Shown one piece after another: positions 41,685 to 50,017 of a stretch of 64,000 nucleotides of DNA. The notes under the pieces are model-generated. The model made no database searches. It was not told the origin of the DNA and worked only from the letters and a program-made list of their open reading frames with translations. A program made the position numbers and the translations under genes. This DNA comes from Enterobacter cancerogenus. Lineage in GTDB: Bacteria > Pseudomonadota > Gammaproteobacteria > Enterobacterales > Enterobacteriaceae. The stretch lies in NCBI GenBank assembly GCA_000773965.1, contig JRUP01000038.1:1-64000 (forward strand), written 5' to 3'. Position 1 is the stretch's first letter; each line of letters opens with the position of its first letter.

Positions 41685-43151
41685 ATGAATAATCTGTCCA
41701 CCATGATGAGAGAAATTGAAGGTTATCTCACGCCCGCGATTATCGATTCTGCTCAACGCTGTTCTCAACGTTTACTTGCCGCCCTTCCCGATAGCGACAA
41801 TCCCGCTAACAATCGCGTGCTACTCGCCTATGGCGGTGGGAAAGATAGCAGCTATATGGTGGCGTATGTGCGCTACATTCAGGGGCTGATCTGGCAGCAG
41901 CAGGGCAGCACCTTCCAGCTGCGCATCAGCACCAATCGTCATGCGGCGATGAACGACAGCGTGATGGAAAATATCGACCGCGTATATCGTGCACTGCACA
42001 TTCCGGGTGATGACTTTACCGAATGCCTGGTGACTGATGGCTTGCAAATCCGCCACTTCGAACGTCATCTGCCGATGCCCGACAGCGTGCGCCAGCAGAA
42101 TCGCAACGATGTGCTGATGAATGGCCATCGCTTTCGTGCCGATGCGCGCTCCACTTTCTGTAACGCCTGCAACCTCAGCATGGTGAACTCGTTTGGCCTT
42201 GCCGCGCACTACGAAGGCGGCGTGGATGTGATCATCACCGGTGATTCGCCTCAGGAGCAAACCGCTTACCTCGCCTGGGCACGCCATCTTTCACGCCTGT
42301 TTGAGGCGCCGGTCGCCGACAAATCGCGCGGCTTTAGCGGCTTTCTGCAAACCCTGGATGGCGTGGCAGAACGTTACTTCGCTGACATCTACGGCGCCGA
42401 TCAGGTCACGCCCGCCCATCGCATCACCTGGCAACTAGAACGCGACCCGCTGTTCTTCAATATCTATCAGGACACCGCCTATGAAGCCGGTGCGCACTGG
42501 TCCCTGCTCACTGAATTTATGCACTTCCGCTTTGATGAGCTGATGTTCAGCTTCTCTGAATCGGACTGCGGCAACCCGACGTTAATGGCACATATTCGCG
42601 GTCTGCGAGCGGAGACGCTGATGCAGCGTAGCTACGCCGAAGGCATTCGCGAATATGTGCGCTTTGCGCTCGGCCTGATGGAGAAGAAAGATTTCCCGCC
42701 GCAACTGATTGCGGAAATGGCGGCGCGTTATCAGGACGATGCGGCGATTGAACGTGCTCGCCAGCGTGCAGCGCAGTTTGCCGAACAGGCGTTTGGCCTC
42801 AACGAAACCCAGCTGGTGTGCATGATCTATTCGCCGTTTATCGCGCAAGGCCAGCAGCTCAATGTCTGGCTACAACAGCTCGATCAGGCGCCTGATGAAC
42901 AGGCGGTGCGGGCGCTGCTATGCGGCGATAGCGATGATTTGCTGCTGGCACAGCAGCTGGAGCAGCTCTCCGGCCTGACGATTGCACAGATGCGACAGTG
43001 CTGGCGCAGTGCACAGGTCAATACGCTGCTGGATGGCACGCGCGGCGATGCGCTTTCACGCGTGCTGCGTTTCGATCCGCACAAAGCAGTGATTCAGGTC
43101 AACAACGGTGCCTTGCAAGACATCGTCACTGAAGTGATCTCCGGGCGATAA
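41685..43151 (+). CDS. PP-loop (N-type) ATP pyrophosphatase family protein
   Basis: 488 aa. The PP-loop VLLAYGGGKDSSYMVAYV (about 45-62) is of the adenylating ATP-PPase superfamily (asparagine synthetase, QueC, TtcA, LarE). STFCNACNLS (about 159-168) contributes a CxxC, with VDVIITGDSPQE following. The long C-terminal region (about 260-488) is helical and unrecognised. First gene of the operon. Together with the class II amidotransferase two genes downstream it could form a split AsnB-like amidating enzyme; alternatively it may thiolate or adenylate a carboxylate for the ATP-grasp partner. Confidence 0.75.
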   Translation: MNNLSTMMREIEGYLTPAIIDSAQRCSQRLLAALPDSDNPANNRVLLAYGGGKDSSYMVAYVRYIQGLIWQQQGSTFQLRISTNRHAAMNDSVMENIDRVYRALHIPGDDFTECLVTDGLQIRHFERHLPMPDSVRQQNRNDVLMNGHRFRADARSTFCNACNLSMVNSFGLAAHYEGGVDVIITGDSPQEQTAYLAWARHLSRLFEAPVADKSRGFSGFLQTLDGVAERYFADIYGADQVTPAHRITWQLERDPLFFNIYQDTAYEAGAHWSLLTEFMHFRFDELMFSFSESDCGNPTLMAHIRGLRAETLMQRSYAEGIREYVRFALGLMEKKDFPPQLIAEMAARYQDDAAIERARQRAAQFAEQAFGLNETQLVCMIYSPFIAQGQQLNVWLQQLDQAPDEQAVRALLCGDSDDLLLAQQLEQLSGLTIAQMRQCWRSAQVNTLLDGTRGDALSRVLRFDPHKAVIQVNNGALQDIVTEVISGR

Positions 43152-43168
43152 CCCGGTAAGGCGACGCG

Positions 43169-44446
43169 ATGAGAAAGATTTTCCTGCAGATTGGTGCCAC
43201 GCGTGACGGGCAAAATCCGTACTGTGCGGTGGCAAAACGTGAGGGCTATTTTACCGTGCTGGCGGAGATGGGCGACTTTGTCGACTATCAAAGCTTAAGC
43301 ATTCAGCTGCCGTTCGATCTGATTGTGCGTCTCGATCGCCCGGAAAATCCGTGGGATGTGTTACAAGCCTGTCTGCGCGCGGGCTTACTGGAACATCCTC
43401 AGGTGGTGCTGGCAGGCTTTGAAGCCTACAACGCCAGCGCCGGTCGCGTACGCGAACTGCTGGCCGGGCCGGATGCCGGACCTTGCTTTATTCCGCCGGA
43501 TAAGTACGCACAGCGCATGGCCCTGCGTAAAGCCTGGCCACGCTTTCCACAGCCGGAGTTTCGCTTCTTTGCCTCACCGCTGAGCATTCGTGACGCGCGT
43601 GATGCACTGCTGTATCCCTGCGTGATCAAACCGGTAGATGGCGGCGGCGGATTAGGGATCTGGCTGGTGGAAGAGGCCAGCCAGCTCGATGCGGTGATCG
43701 GCAAGCTGGTGGAGACCATGAACTACGGCGGGCGCGGCTTTAGCGGCTTTATTGTCGAAAGCTGGCTGCCGGGCGACGAATATTCACTACAAGGTGTGGT
43801 GGATAACGGACACGCGGTGGCGCTGACCTGCTGTCAGAAGGTGATCGAGCACCACATCGATGCAGAAGGCTGTATCAGCTTTTACGAATCCGGCCATGTG
43901 GCAATGGCTGCGCAACAGCTGCCTGCTGCCTTTGCCAGTTTGATGAGCTTTTGCTGTGAGACCTTTGGCTATCGCCAGGGCGCCTTCCACATCGATTTCA
44001 TTATGGTGAACGGTGAACCGCACTTCCTCGAAATGGGTTTCCGCTTATCGGGCATGGGCGTGGTGAATCTGGTCGAGGAAGTCACGGGTATTAACTGGGC
44101 GGAGGTGGCGTTTCAGATTGAAGCCGGACGGGGTTTGCCGGTGCTGCACTTCCCGAAGCAAGCCCAGGCCATTGGCCGTCTGCGCCTGCGTCAGCGCCTG
44201 CAGTACGACGCTGCGGAACGCTGGATCGCCCAACATCAGCGCGGTCAGTTATTGCCACCGCTCAATCTGCCCGCGCTGGCCGTCTCGCCGCAATCCTCGC
44301 TCTACGCCGACCTCACCCGTCATGCTGGTATCCTCGCCACCTTCCGTCTTGCCGCAGACAGCCGTGACGATGTGTTAGCGGTGTTCCAGCAGATTCTCGA
44401 CGTTCCGTCCTTAGCCCCCCGGAGAGATCTTCTATGTGCAGAATGA
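43169..44446 (+). CDS. ATP-grasp family ligase
   Basis: 425 aa. N-terminal preATP-grasp domain (IFLQIGATRDGQNPYCAVAK), a central ATP-grasp fold with YPCVIKPVDGGGGLGIW (phosphate-binding lysine and glycine loop, about 152-168), VESWLPGDEYSLQGVV, and metal-binding FHIDFIMV then FLEMGFRLSGMGVVN. Such enzymes join a carboxylate to an amine through an acyl phosphate. It lies 17 bases after the PP-loop gene and overlaps the amidotransferase gene by 13. It is likely to form an amide or peptide bond in the product. Confidence 0.87.
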   Translation: MRKIFLQIGATRDGQNPYCAVAKREGYFTVLAEMGDFVDYQSLSIQLPFDLIVRLDRPENPWDVLQACLRAGLLEHPQVVLAGFEAYNASAGRVRELLAGPDAGPCFIPPDKYAQRMALRKAWPRFPQPEFRFFASPLSIRDARDALLYPCVIKPVDGGGGLGIWLVEEASQLDAVIGKLVETMNYGGRGFSGFIVESWLPGDEYSLQGVVDNGHAVALTCCQKVIEHHIDAEGCISFYESGHVAMAAQQLPAAFASLMSFCCETFGYRQGAFHIDFIMVNGEPHFLEMGFRLSGMGVVNLVEEVTGINWAEVAFQIEAGRGLPVLHFPKQAQAIGRLRLRQRLQYDAAERWIAQHQRGQLLPPLNLPALAVSPQSSLYADLTRHAGILATFRLAADSRDDVLAVFQQILDVPSLAPRRDLLCAE

Positions 44447-45144
44447 TTCTGGCAAGCGGTCAGTTTGATGCGGCAGCGGTACTGGACGCCGCACGCGCCA
44501 TGAGCTGTGGCGAAACCGCCACGCATGACGGCCCGATCAAACAGCACCCGAATGGCTGGGGCTGTTTGTGGCTGGATCAGGGAAAGATTCGCACCCTGCA
44601 TGGCACTGGCACCTTTGCTGATGCGCTGCCCGGTATTGACGTTGATGCACTGCGTCACAGCCGTTTTCTGGCGGTACATGTGCGGCACGCCACGCTGAGC
44701 AAAAATCACGGCATCGAGTTTTCCCATCCGCTATGGCGAACCAGCGGCGCGACGCAGTGGTACATGATGCACAACGGCTTTTTACCTACGGTTTATGCCC
44801 AACTGGGCATGGCGGAATCGCGCTTTGACTCCGCCGAATACCTGGAATACATCGTCGATCAGGCAACGCCCGCGGATTTTACCCGTGACTACCTGCGCAG
44901 CAAGATGGCGCGCGTGGCACCGGGTGGCAGTGCGGCTAATGCGATTTTTGTCACCCGGGATAAAGCCTGGGCGTGGCAGTGGCATCCCGATGACACCCCT
45001 TATCCTGACTATTTCACGTTGCATCATTATCAAAATAACAGCACCACTTTTATCTCTTCTGAACCTATTGCTGCACTGGGCACGGCGTCTGACTGGCGTC
45101 GCATGAACAACCATGAACTTCATGAATTTCCACTTGGGGAGTGA
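44434..45144 (+). CDS. Class II glutamine amidotransferase
   Basis: 236 aa Ntn-hydrolase. It begins MCRMILASG, so Cys2 becomes the N-terminal nucleophile. HPNGWGCLWL, VHVRHATLS and MMHNGFL match the glutamine-binding pattern of class II GATases (as in EgtC, YafJ and the AsnB N-domain). It releases ammonia from glutamine. There is no synthetase domain in the same chain, so it should pass ammonia to the PP-loop or ATP-grasp partner. Overlaps its neighbour upstream and is followed closely by the oxygenase gene. Confidence 0.87.
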   Translation: MCRMILASGQFDAAAVLDAARAMSCGETATHDGPIKQHPNGWGCLWLDQGKIRTLHGTGTFADALPGIDVDALRHSRFLAVHVRHATLSKNHGIEFSHPLWRTSGATQWYMMHNGFLPTVYAQLGMAESRFDSAEYLEYIVDQATPADFTRDYLRSKMARVAPGGSAANAIFVTRDKAWAWQWHPDDTPYPDYFTLHHYQNNSTTFISSEPIAALGTASDWRRMNNHELHEFPLGE

Positions 45145-45149
45145 TCAGC

Positions 45150-45950
45150 ATGGCCATTTTCAATCAGATACGCGTTATCCATCCAAAAATGTTCGTCGAA
45201 AGCACCTGGCTGGATGACATCGTGACCGCGCGCGTGCCGCTGCTGGTACTGCGCAATTTCCTCACACCTGAAGTGCGCGAAGCGGTGGTGGACGATCTGC
45301 AACAGTGCCGCGAGCAGGTACGCGTCTCGCGCTATCCAAATGGCGCACTGACCACGCTCGGCCCCTATCTGGCTAAACATACTCGCGCACCCGAAAATTA
45401 CTTCACCGAGTTGCGCGACATCCAGCCTGCACTGCCGCCCTCGCTGCACTGCCTGCGCGACCAGGTTTACAACTGGGTGAAGCACTCATTGCGTCTGGAG
45501 AGTCTGCACACTGCCCGCGAGCCGGAGTTGGGCGATTACGCGGGTTCGATTGTGCGCTTTCATGCCAATGGCGTCGCCAATCCACTGCATAACGACAACA
45601 TCGTGCGCGATGCCGCGGGCAGTGGTTTAGCCGTCACCCACATCCTGCATCAGTTGAGCTGCGTGGTCTGTTTGCAGGAGTGCAATGCGGGTGGAGAGCT
45701 GCGCATTTTCAATAAGAAGTGGCATCCGGTGGATGAACGCTTCAAAACGCCGGGTGAGCTCGGCTATCAGACCGGCGTGATTGAGCAAAGCGAGGCGTGT
45801 GAGTTCTCCCCACGCAGCGGCGATATCTACCTATTTAATCCGGCTTTTTATCACGAGATTGATCGCGTGGAAGGCGACACGCGCATCACCATGGGCTTTT
45901 TCTTTGGCCTGACCGACAAAAAAATGAAGCACGCCATTGCCTGGAGTTAA
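45150..45950 (+). CDS. 2-oxoglutarate/Fe(II)-dependent oxygenase family protein
   Basis: 266 aa double-stranded beta-helix protein. Candidate iron ligands: HND in NPLHNDNIV (about 150) and a distal His in FYHEIDRV (about 237), followed by an Arg in TRITMGFFFG that would hold 2-oxoglutarate. CQECNAGGEL-like CLQECNAGGELRIF is the central strand. The GGGGAG Shine-Dalgarno supports the start at 45150. It probably hydroxylates or otherwise oxidises the pathway intermediate. Confidence 0.8.
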   Translation: MAIFNQIRVIHPKMFVESTWLDDIVTARVPLLVLRNFLTPEVREAVVDDLQQCREQVRVSRYPNGALTTLGPYLAKHTRAPENYFTELRDIQPALPPSLHCLRDQVYNWVKHSLRLESLHTAREPELGDYAGSIVRFHANGVANPLHNDNIVRDAAGSGLAVTHILHQLSCVVCLQECNAGGELRIFNKKWHPVDERFKTPGELGYQTGVIEQSEACEFSPRSGDIYLFNPAFYHEIDRVEGDTRITMGFFFGLTDKKMKHAIAWS

Positions 45951-45977
45951 TACCGGGCCTTCGACGAGGAGATGAAC

Positions 45978-46478
45978 ATGAATACCTATGAAAAAATCAC
46001 CACCCTGCTGGATCAACACCACGCAGACTATCGTGTGGTGGAGCATGAGGCCATCGGTCAGACCGATGTGATTAGCGGCATTCGCGGCAACGATCTCAAT
46101 CAGGCTGCCAAAGCGATGGTGCTGGAAGTGACGATGCCTGACGGTGCCGATGCGCGTTACCTGCTGGCGATAGTGCCGGGCGACTGCAAGATCAACTTCA
46201 AAAGTGCCGCTCGCGCCATTGGTGGCAAGAAGTCGAGCTTTGCCGCGCCAGAGAAAGCACAGGAACTGACGCAGTGTGTGATGGGCGCGGTGCCGCCCTT
46301 TAGTTTTGATGACCGACTGGCGCTGCGCGTCGATGCGCGCCTGCGTGATGTCGGCACGCTGTGGTTTAACGCCGGCGCGCTGGAGCGTTCCATGGCGCTG
46401 AATGTGGATGATTTTTTTCGTGTTATCGGCGATGACTGTTGTGCAGACATTGCCACTCCGATGACGGCGACTGCCTGA
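45978..46478 (+). CDS. YbaK/ProX-type aminoacyl-tRNA deacylase
   Basis: 166 aa. Trans-editing domain related to YbaK, ProXp and the ProRS insertion domain: YRVVEHEAIGQTDVISG, AAKAMVLEV, CKINFKSAARAIGGKKSSFA with the conserved Lys, and TLWFNAGALERSMAL. The family hydrolyses mischarged aminoacyl-tRNA. The start at 45978 has GAGGAG six bases upstream. Inside a biosynthetic operon it may protect the producer by clearing tRNAs mischarged with a toxic amino acid product. That role is inference. Confidence 0.83.
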   Translation: MNTYEKITTLLDQHHADYRVVEHEAIGQTDVISGIRGNDLNQAAKAMVLEVTMPDGADARYLLAIVPGDCKINFKSAARAIGGKKSSFAAPEKAQELTQCVMGAVPPFSFDDRLALRVDARLRDVGTLWFNAGALERSMALNVDDFFRVIGDDCCADIATPMTATA

Positions 46479-46501
46479 AACGGCTGTAGTAAGGAACGAG
46501 T

Positions 46502-47407
46502 ATGTCAGTAAAAGATATGATGTTAGCCCTGTGCGTAGTGGTGGCGTGGGGCGTGAATTTTGTGGTGATCAAACTGGGCCTGCACGATATGCCGCCGTTT
46601 CTGCTGGCAGGATTGCGTTTTGCACTGGTAGCGTTCCCAGCTATCTTCTTTGTGAAGCGGCCGCAGATCCCTTTGCGCTGGCTGATTGTGTACGGCATGA
46701 CTATCAGCTTTGGTCAGTTCGCTTTCCTGTTTCTGGCGATCAAACTCGGCATGCCAGCGGGACTGGCCTCACTGGTGTTACAGGCACAGGCGTTCTTTAC
46801 GCTGCTGCTGGGGGCTTTATTGCTGGCGGAGAAACTGCGCTGGAACCACATCGCCGGGATTTTGGTGGCGACACTTGGCATGTTTATGCTGGCAACGGCG
46901 GGCATGCAGGGGCAAACCACCGCCGGGATTACGCTCACTACCATGATGCTGACGCTGGCGGCGGCGCTGTCATGGGGACTGGGCAATATCACCAATAAGA
47001 TCATTCTGCGTAACCGTAAGGTGCCGGTGATGTCGCTGGTGGTGTGGAGTGCACTGGTGCCGGTGGTGCCCTTTTTCGCCTGCTCATGGTGGTTCGATGG
47101 TGAGGCAGCGATCGTCACCAGCCTGCTGAATATCTCGTTGCAGACGGTGCTGGCGCTGATTTACCTCGCGTTTATTGCCACTATTGTCGGCTACGCGATC
47201 TGGGGCAATTTGCTCGGTCGCTATGAGACCTGGCGCGTGGCGCCGCTGTCACTGCTGGTGCCCGTGGTGGGCATTCTTAGCGCTGCGCTGGTACTCGACG
47301 AAACCCTGTCAGCGCAGGAAATTCTCGGTGCGTCAGTGATTATTCTCGGCCTGCTGGTGAACGTGTTCGGCGGGATGGTGAGCCAGCGATTATGGGTGCG
47401 CACCTGA
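46502..47407 (+). CDS. EamA/DMT-family transporter
   Basis: 301 aa with ten hydrophobic helices in two EamA repeats (ALCVVVAWGVNFVVIKLGL and LAAALSWGLGNITNKIIL start the repeats; FIATIVGYAIWGNLLGRYE in the second). The family exports amino acids and small metabolites, for example RhtA and EamA. It is the last gene of the operon, closed by a terminator, and probably exports the product. Confidence 0.88.
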   Translation: MSVKDMMLALCVVVAWGVNFVVIKLGLHDMPPFLLAGLRFALVAFPAIFFVKRPQIPLRWLIVYGMTISFGQFAFLFLAIKLGMPAGLASLVLQAQAFFTLLLGALLLAEKLRWNHIAGILVATLGMFMLATAGMQGQTTAGITLTTMMLTLAAALSWGLGNITNKIILRNRKVPVMSLVVWSALVPVVPFFACSWWFDGEAAIVTSLLNISLQTVLALIYLAFIATIVGYAIWGNLLGRYETWRVAPLSLLVPVVGILSAALVLDETLSAQEILGASVIILGLLVNVFGGMVSQRLWVRT

Positions 47408-47421
47408 TCCGCAGAAACAAT

Positions 47422-47447
47422 AACGCCGCATTTCTGCGGCGTTTTCT
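47422..47447. terminator. Bidirectional terminator between EamA gene and ibpA
   Basis: AACGCCGCA, loop TTTC, TGCGGCGTT and TTCTTCT. Serves the rightward operon and probably the leftward ibpA, whose stop is 20 bases away. Confidence 0.85.
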
Positions 47448-47463
47448 TCTCAACACAATATCC

Positions 47464-47880
47464 TTAATTCAGGATTTCAATGCGACGCGGTTTCGCTTCT
47501 TCAGGAACGATGCGTTCCAGATCGATGCTCAGCAGGCCCAGTTCGAGACGCGCATCGCGCACCACGATGTGATCGGCCAGCTGGAATTTGCGCTCAAAGT
47601 TACGTTCGGCGATACCCTGATACAGGTATTTGCGCTCCGGTTGCTCTTCGGGGTGCGCGCCGCGAATAATCAGCACATTGTCGTGTGAGGTAATATCTAA
47701 CTCGCTCTGGGCAAAGCCCGCAACGGCAATGGTGATGCGATAGTGGTTTTCATCCACCAGCTCAACGTTGTACGGAGGATAGCCACCATTGGCCTGGTTC
47801 TGATTGGACTCAAGCAGACTAAACAGACGGTCGAAACCAATAGCAGAACGATAAAGCGGAGTGAGATCAAAGTTACGCAT
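47464..47880 (-). CDS. ibpA: Small heat-shock protein IbpA
   Basis: 138 aa (E. coli IbpA 137). Holdase that binds unfolding proteins and keeps aggregates accessible to ClpB/DnaK. It matches IbpA: MRNFDLTPLYRSAIGFDRLF, PPYNVELVDENHYRI, the alpha-crystallin domain, and the C-terminal IEI motif in RRIEILN. The start at 47880 has AGGAG; longer frames run into the leader. No ibpB is found, and a terminator follows directly. This matches Erwiniaceae, which lost ibpB. Confidence 0.95.
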   Translation of the reverse strand: MRNFDLTPLYRSAIGFDRLFSLLESNQNQANGGYPPYNVELVDENHYRITIAVAGFAQSELDITSHDNVLIIRGAHPEEQPERKYLYQGIAERNFERKFQLADHIVVRDARLELGLLSIDLERIVPEEAKPRRIEILN

Positions 47881-47960
47881 AAAAAGACTCCTGAAAATCA
47901 GCAAGTTTTGGCAACCTTCCACCATGGACAGGTTGTGCGGCCCGCTGCTGTCCCTGTCGG
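47881..47960 (-). promoter_or_regulatory. ROSE-type RNA thermometer in ibpA leader
   Basis: In the mRNA, CTTGCTG lies just upstream of CAGGAG (Shine-Dalgarno), separated by ATTTT. This is the anti-SD arrangement of ROSE elements, where the weak pairing with a G-G contact melts on heating. An upstream GC-rich segment can form further hairpins. Confidence 0.75.
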
Positions 47961-47985
47961 CAACAGCAACGCGACCGTGAAGTAA

Positions 47986-48013
47986 AAATGGGTGCGCTTT
48001 GATCGCTTTCAAG
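47986..48013 (-). promoter_or_regulatory. Sigma-32 promoter of ibpA
   Basis: On the minus strand CTTGAAA (48013-48007), 14 bases, then CCCATTT (47992-47986), close to the heat-shock consensus CTTGAAA / CCCCATNT. Confidence 0.82.
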
Positions 48014-48157
48014 GGCAATGCGTATTTTTTTACAGCAATTTTGACGAAATAGCATACACTCAGAAATTCTTCGCCTGCATTGCATGACATCGCCACAGAG
48101 CTTTGCTGCAGCAGGAGACACACTCCAGCCAGAAGTGATGGCTGTAGGGATGATGAA

Positions 48158-48505
48158 ATGAAAATGATGAAAAGCTTTCCGCTCACCGGCCTGCTGGTCT
48201 GCGGCGTTTTGACTACTTCGGGTTGCTCCAGCGTCATGTCTCACACTGGCGCCAGCCAGGGTTATTATCCCGGCACTCGCGCCAGCGCAGATATGATTGC
48301 CGATGACAATACCAGCTGGGCGATAAAGCCGCTGGCGGTGATCGATCTGCCCTTCTCCGCCGTACTGGATACGATTTTGTTGCCGTGGGATTACTTCCGC
48401 ACTGACAAAGATTCGGCGCATGACCGTGTGCTGCAAAGCGAAAAATTGGCTGGCACTGACGCCAGCCTGGCGACTGCCGCCGCTATGCCTTCGACGTCGC
48501 ACTGA
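48158..48505 (+). CDS. yidQ: YidQ-like lipoprotein (YceK/YidQ family)
   Basis: 115 aa. Signal peptide with lipobox TSGC; mature part contains the family pattern SVMSHTGASQGYYPGTRASADM, then IDLPFSAVLDTILLPWDYF. Divergent from ibpA as in E. coli, with yidR converging. The start at 48158 is preferred over an upstream frame that lacks a leader. Outer-membrane lipoprotein of unknown function. Confidence 0.9.
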   Translation: MKMMKSFPLTGLLVCGVLTTSGCSSVMSHTGASQGYYPGTRASADMIADDNTSWAIKPLAVIDLPFSAVLDTILLPWDYFRTDKDSAHDRVLQSEKLAGTDASLATAAAMPSTSH

Positions 48506-49745
48506 CGCAGAACAGCTGGCGCCAGCCCTCAATTTCCCGCATATAAGCGATCTGTTTGCCGTCCGGTGACCACACTACCGCATCACCGGAAGGCGGCTGC
48601 TCGCTGCGTTTGGTTAAACGCGTGACGTGCCCGGTCGCCACATCACAGCGCATCACGCTGTTATCGCAAATAAAAGCGATTGCCTCGCCTGACGGCTGCC
48701 AGCTGAATGCCGACTGAATAGTGCTGCTGAGCCGCGTGATTTGACACGGTGAACCACCGTTAGGCGACACACGCCACAGCTGTACAACGCCCTGCTCATC
48801 CGCCATCAGGAAGGCGATGGTGCTGCCGTCCGGCGACGCGCGCAGCCAGTGACGTGGCTGCAATGCTAACCCTTTACTGTGCGTGATGCGGCGCTGCTGC
48901 ACACCGGCAGGCGGTGCAGGCAGTTTATCCGCCGTGCCCTGTAACGGTGATGCACCGGGTTTGGCGTAATCACTCAGCGCCTCGGGCAAATCCACTACAA
49001 ACACTTCCGGCACTTTATCGCCGTTGGCAGCACGCGTATCACCGATAAACGCCAGCGCCCAACGCTGCCAGCTGCCGTCTTCTTTCTGATACCCACGATC
49101 GCCAATCCAGCCCTCTTCATAAGCACGGTCAATCTGATCGCTGCCCGGCTGCGGATCGCGCGTGGTTTGGCTCACCAGCACGCAGTAATGGCTGCCATCG
49201 TATTCACGGGGATGCTGTTTCGGCGGACACACCGGATGCAGCGGTACGGCCACGCCGACATTACGCAGATCCTCACGCGCATCTTTTTCATGCATCACAT
49301 GGTCGTTATAGGTAAAACTCAGGCGCGATCCGTCTGGACTGAACACATGGACATGCGAGCCGCCGCGCAATGCGCCGGGCGTATAAGGTGCGGTAATGTC
49401 ACAGGCATCGAGATTTTCCGCATTGCCCTGCTGCACAATGACGCCGCGACGATGATGGAAATCATAATGCCAGTGCGCATCGGGATGCTCAGGGCCATGG
49501 ATACATACATAGCGCGGCGGCAGATCCGGGCTGACGGTCACCACGCCGACATGCGCACCGTCGCGTGCCTGATACAGCACCTCGACCGCACCGCTCGCGA
49601 CGTTGACGCGTTCGATGGTCAGACTGGTAAAGGACGCGCCCGACGGACGAACATCAAACGCCAGCCACTGGCTGTCCGCGGTCCAGACGTTGATATTGGT
49701 GAGCTGATGATGACGCTGTGCAAAGGTGAGTTGTTTTTCTGACAT
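48483..49745 (-). CDS. yidR: YidR, DUF3748 beta-propeller-like protein
   Basis: 420 aa. It follows E. coli YidR: TWHYDFHHRRGVIV-type segment (AHWHYDFHHRRGVIVQQ), DITAPYTPGALRGGSHVHVF, FTYNDHVMHE, QHPREYDGSHYCVLVSQTT. Repeated SPDG and WQPSGEAIAFI units indicate a TolB-like propeller, related to oligogalacturonate lyase-type folds. No signal peptide. Its 3' end overlaps the convergent yidQ by 23 bases. Function unproven. Confidence 0.9.
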   Translation of the reverse strand: MSEKQLTFAQRHHQLTNINVWTADSQWLAFDVRPSGASFTSLTIERVNVASGAVEVLYQARDGAHVGVVTVSPDLPPRYVCIHGPEHPDAHWHYDFHHRRGVIVQQGNAENLDACDITAPYTPGALRGGSHVHVFSPDGSRLSFTYNDHVMHEKDAREDLRNVGVAVPLHPVCPPKQHPREYDGSHYCVLVSQTTRDPQPGSDQIDRAYEEGWIGDRGYQKEDGSWQRWALAFIGDTRAANGDKVPEVFVVDLPEALSDYAKPGASPLQGTADKLPAPPAGVQQRRITHSKGLALQPRHWLRASPDGSTIAFLMADEQGVVQLWRVSPNGGSPCQITRLSSTIQSAFSWQPSGEAIAFICDNSVMRCDVATGHVTRLTKRSEQPPSGDAVVWSPDGKQIAYMREIEGWRQLFCVSATSKA

Positions 49746-49874
49746 GAGGCAACCTTACATCCAACAGTTGCCGAACAAAGTACGCGATTATGGGGTGAGG
49801 TGCAGCAGGCACAGCGCAATAATTTGCGAACAGTTGGCGTAATTCAATACGAATCGATCACGTCAGGAATGAGT

Positions 49875-50004
49875 GATAGATTGCGCGATAAATCATGAAC
49901 AGATCGCGCAATGAATGGCTGACAGATTGCGTGATAAATCGTGAACAGACACGCAATAAATGGCGCCGCTACGCATCGCAGGGCGTTGTAGCGGCGCCAT
50001 TTAT
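49875..50004. repeat. Tandem palindromic repeats and a 17-bp stem downstream of dgoT
   Basis: Two about 46-bp direct units (49875-49920 and 49921-49966), each an inverted repeat: ATTGCGCGAT/ATCGCGCAAT in the first, ATTGCGTG/CACGCAAT in the second. A third, larger stem follows: ATAAATGGCGCCGCTAC (49956-49972) with GTAGCGGCGCCATTTAT (49988-50004). REP-like element array, possibly acting as terminator or mRNA stabiliser for dgoT. Confidence 0.75.
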
Positions 50005-50017
50005 CGCACGTTATCGA

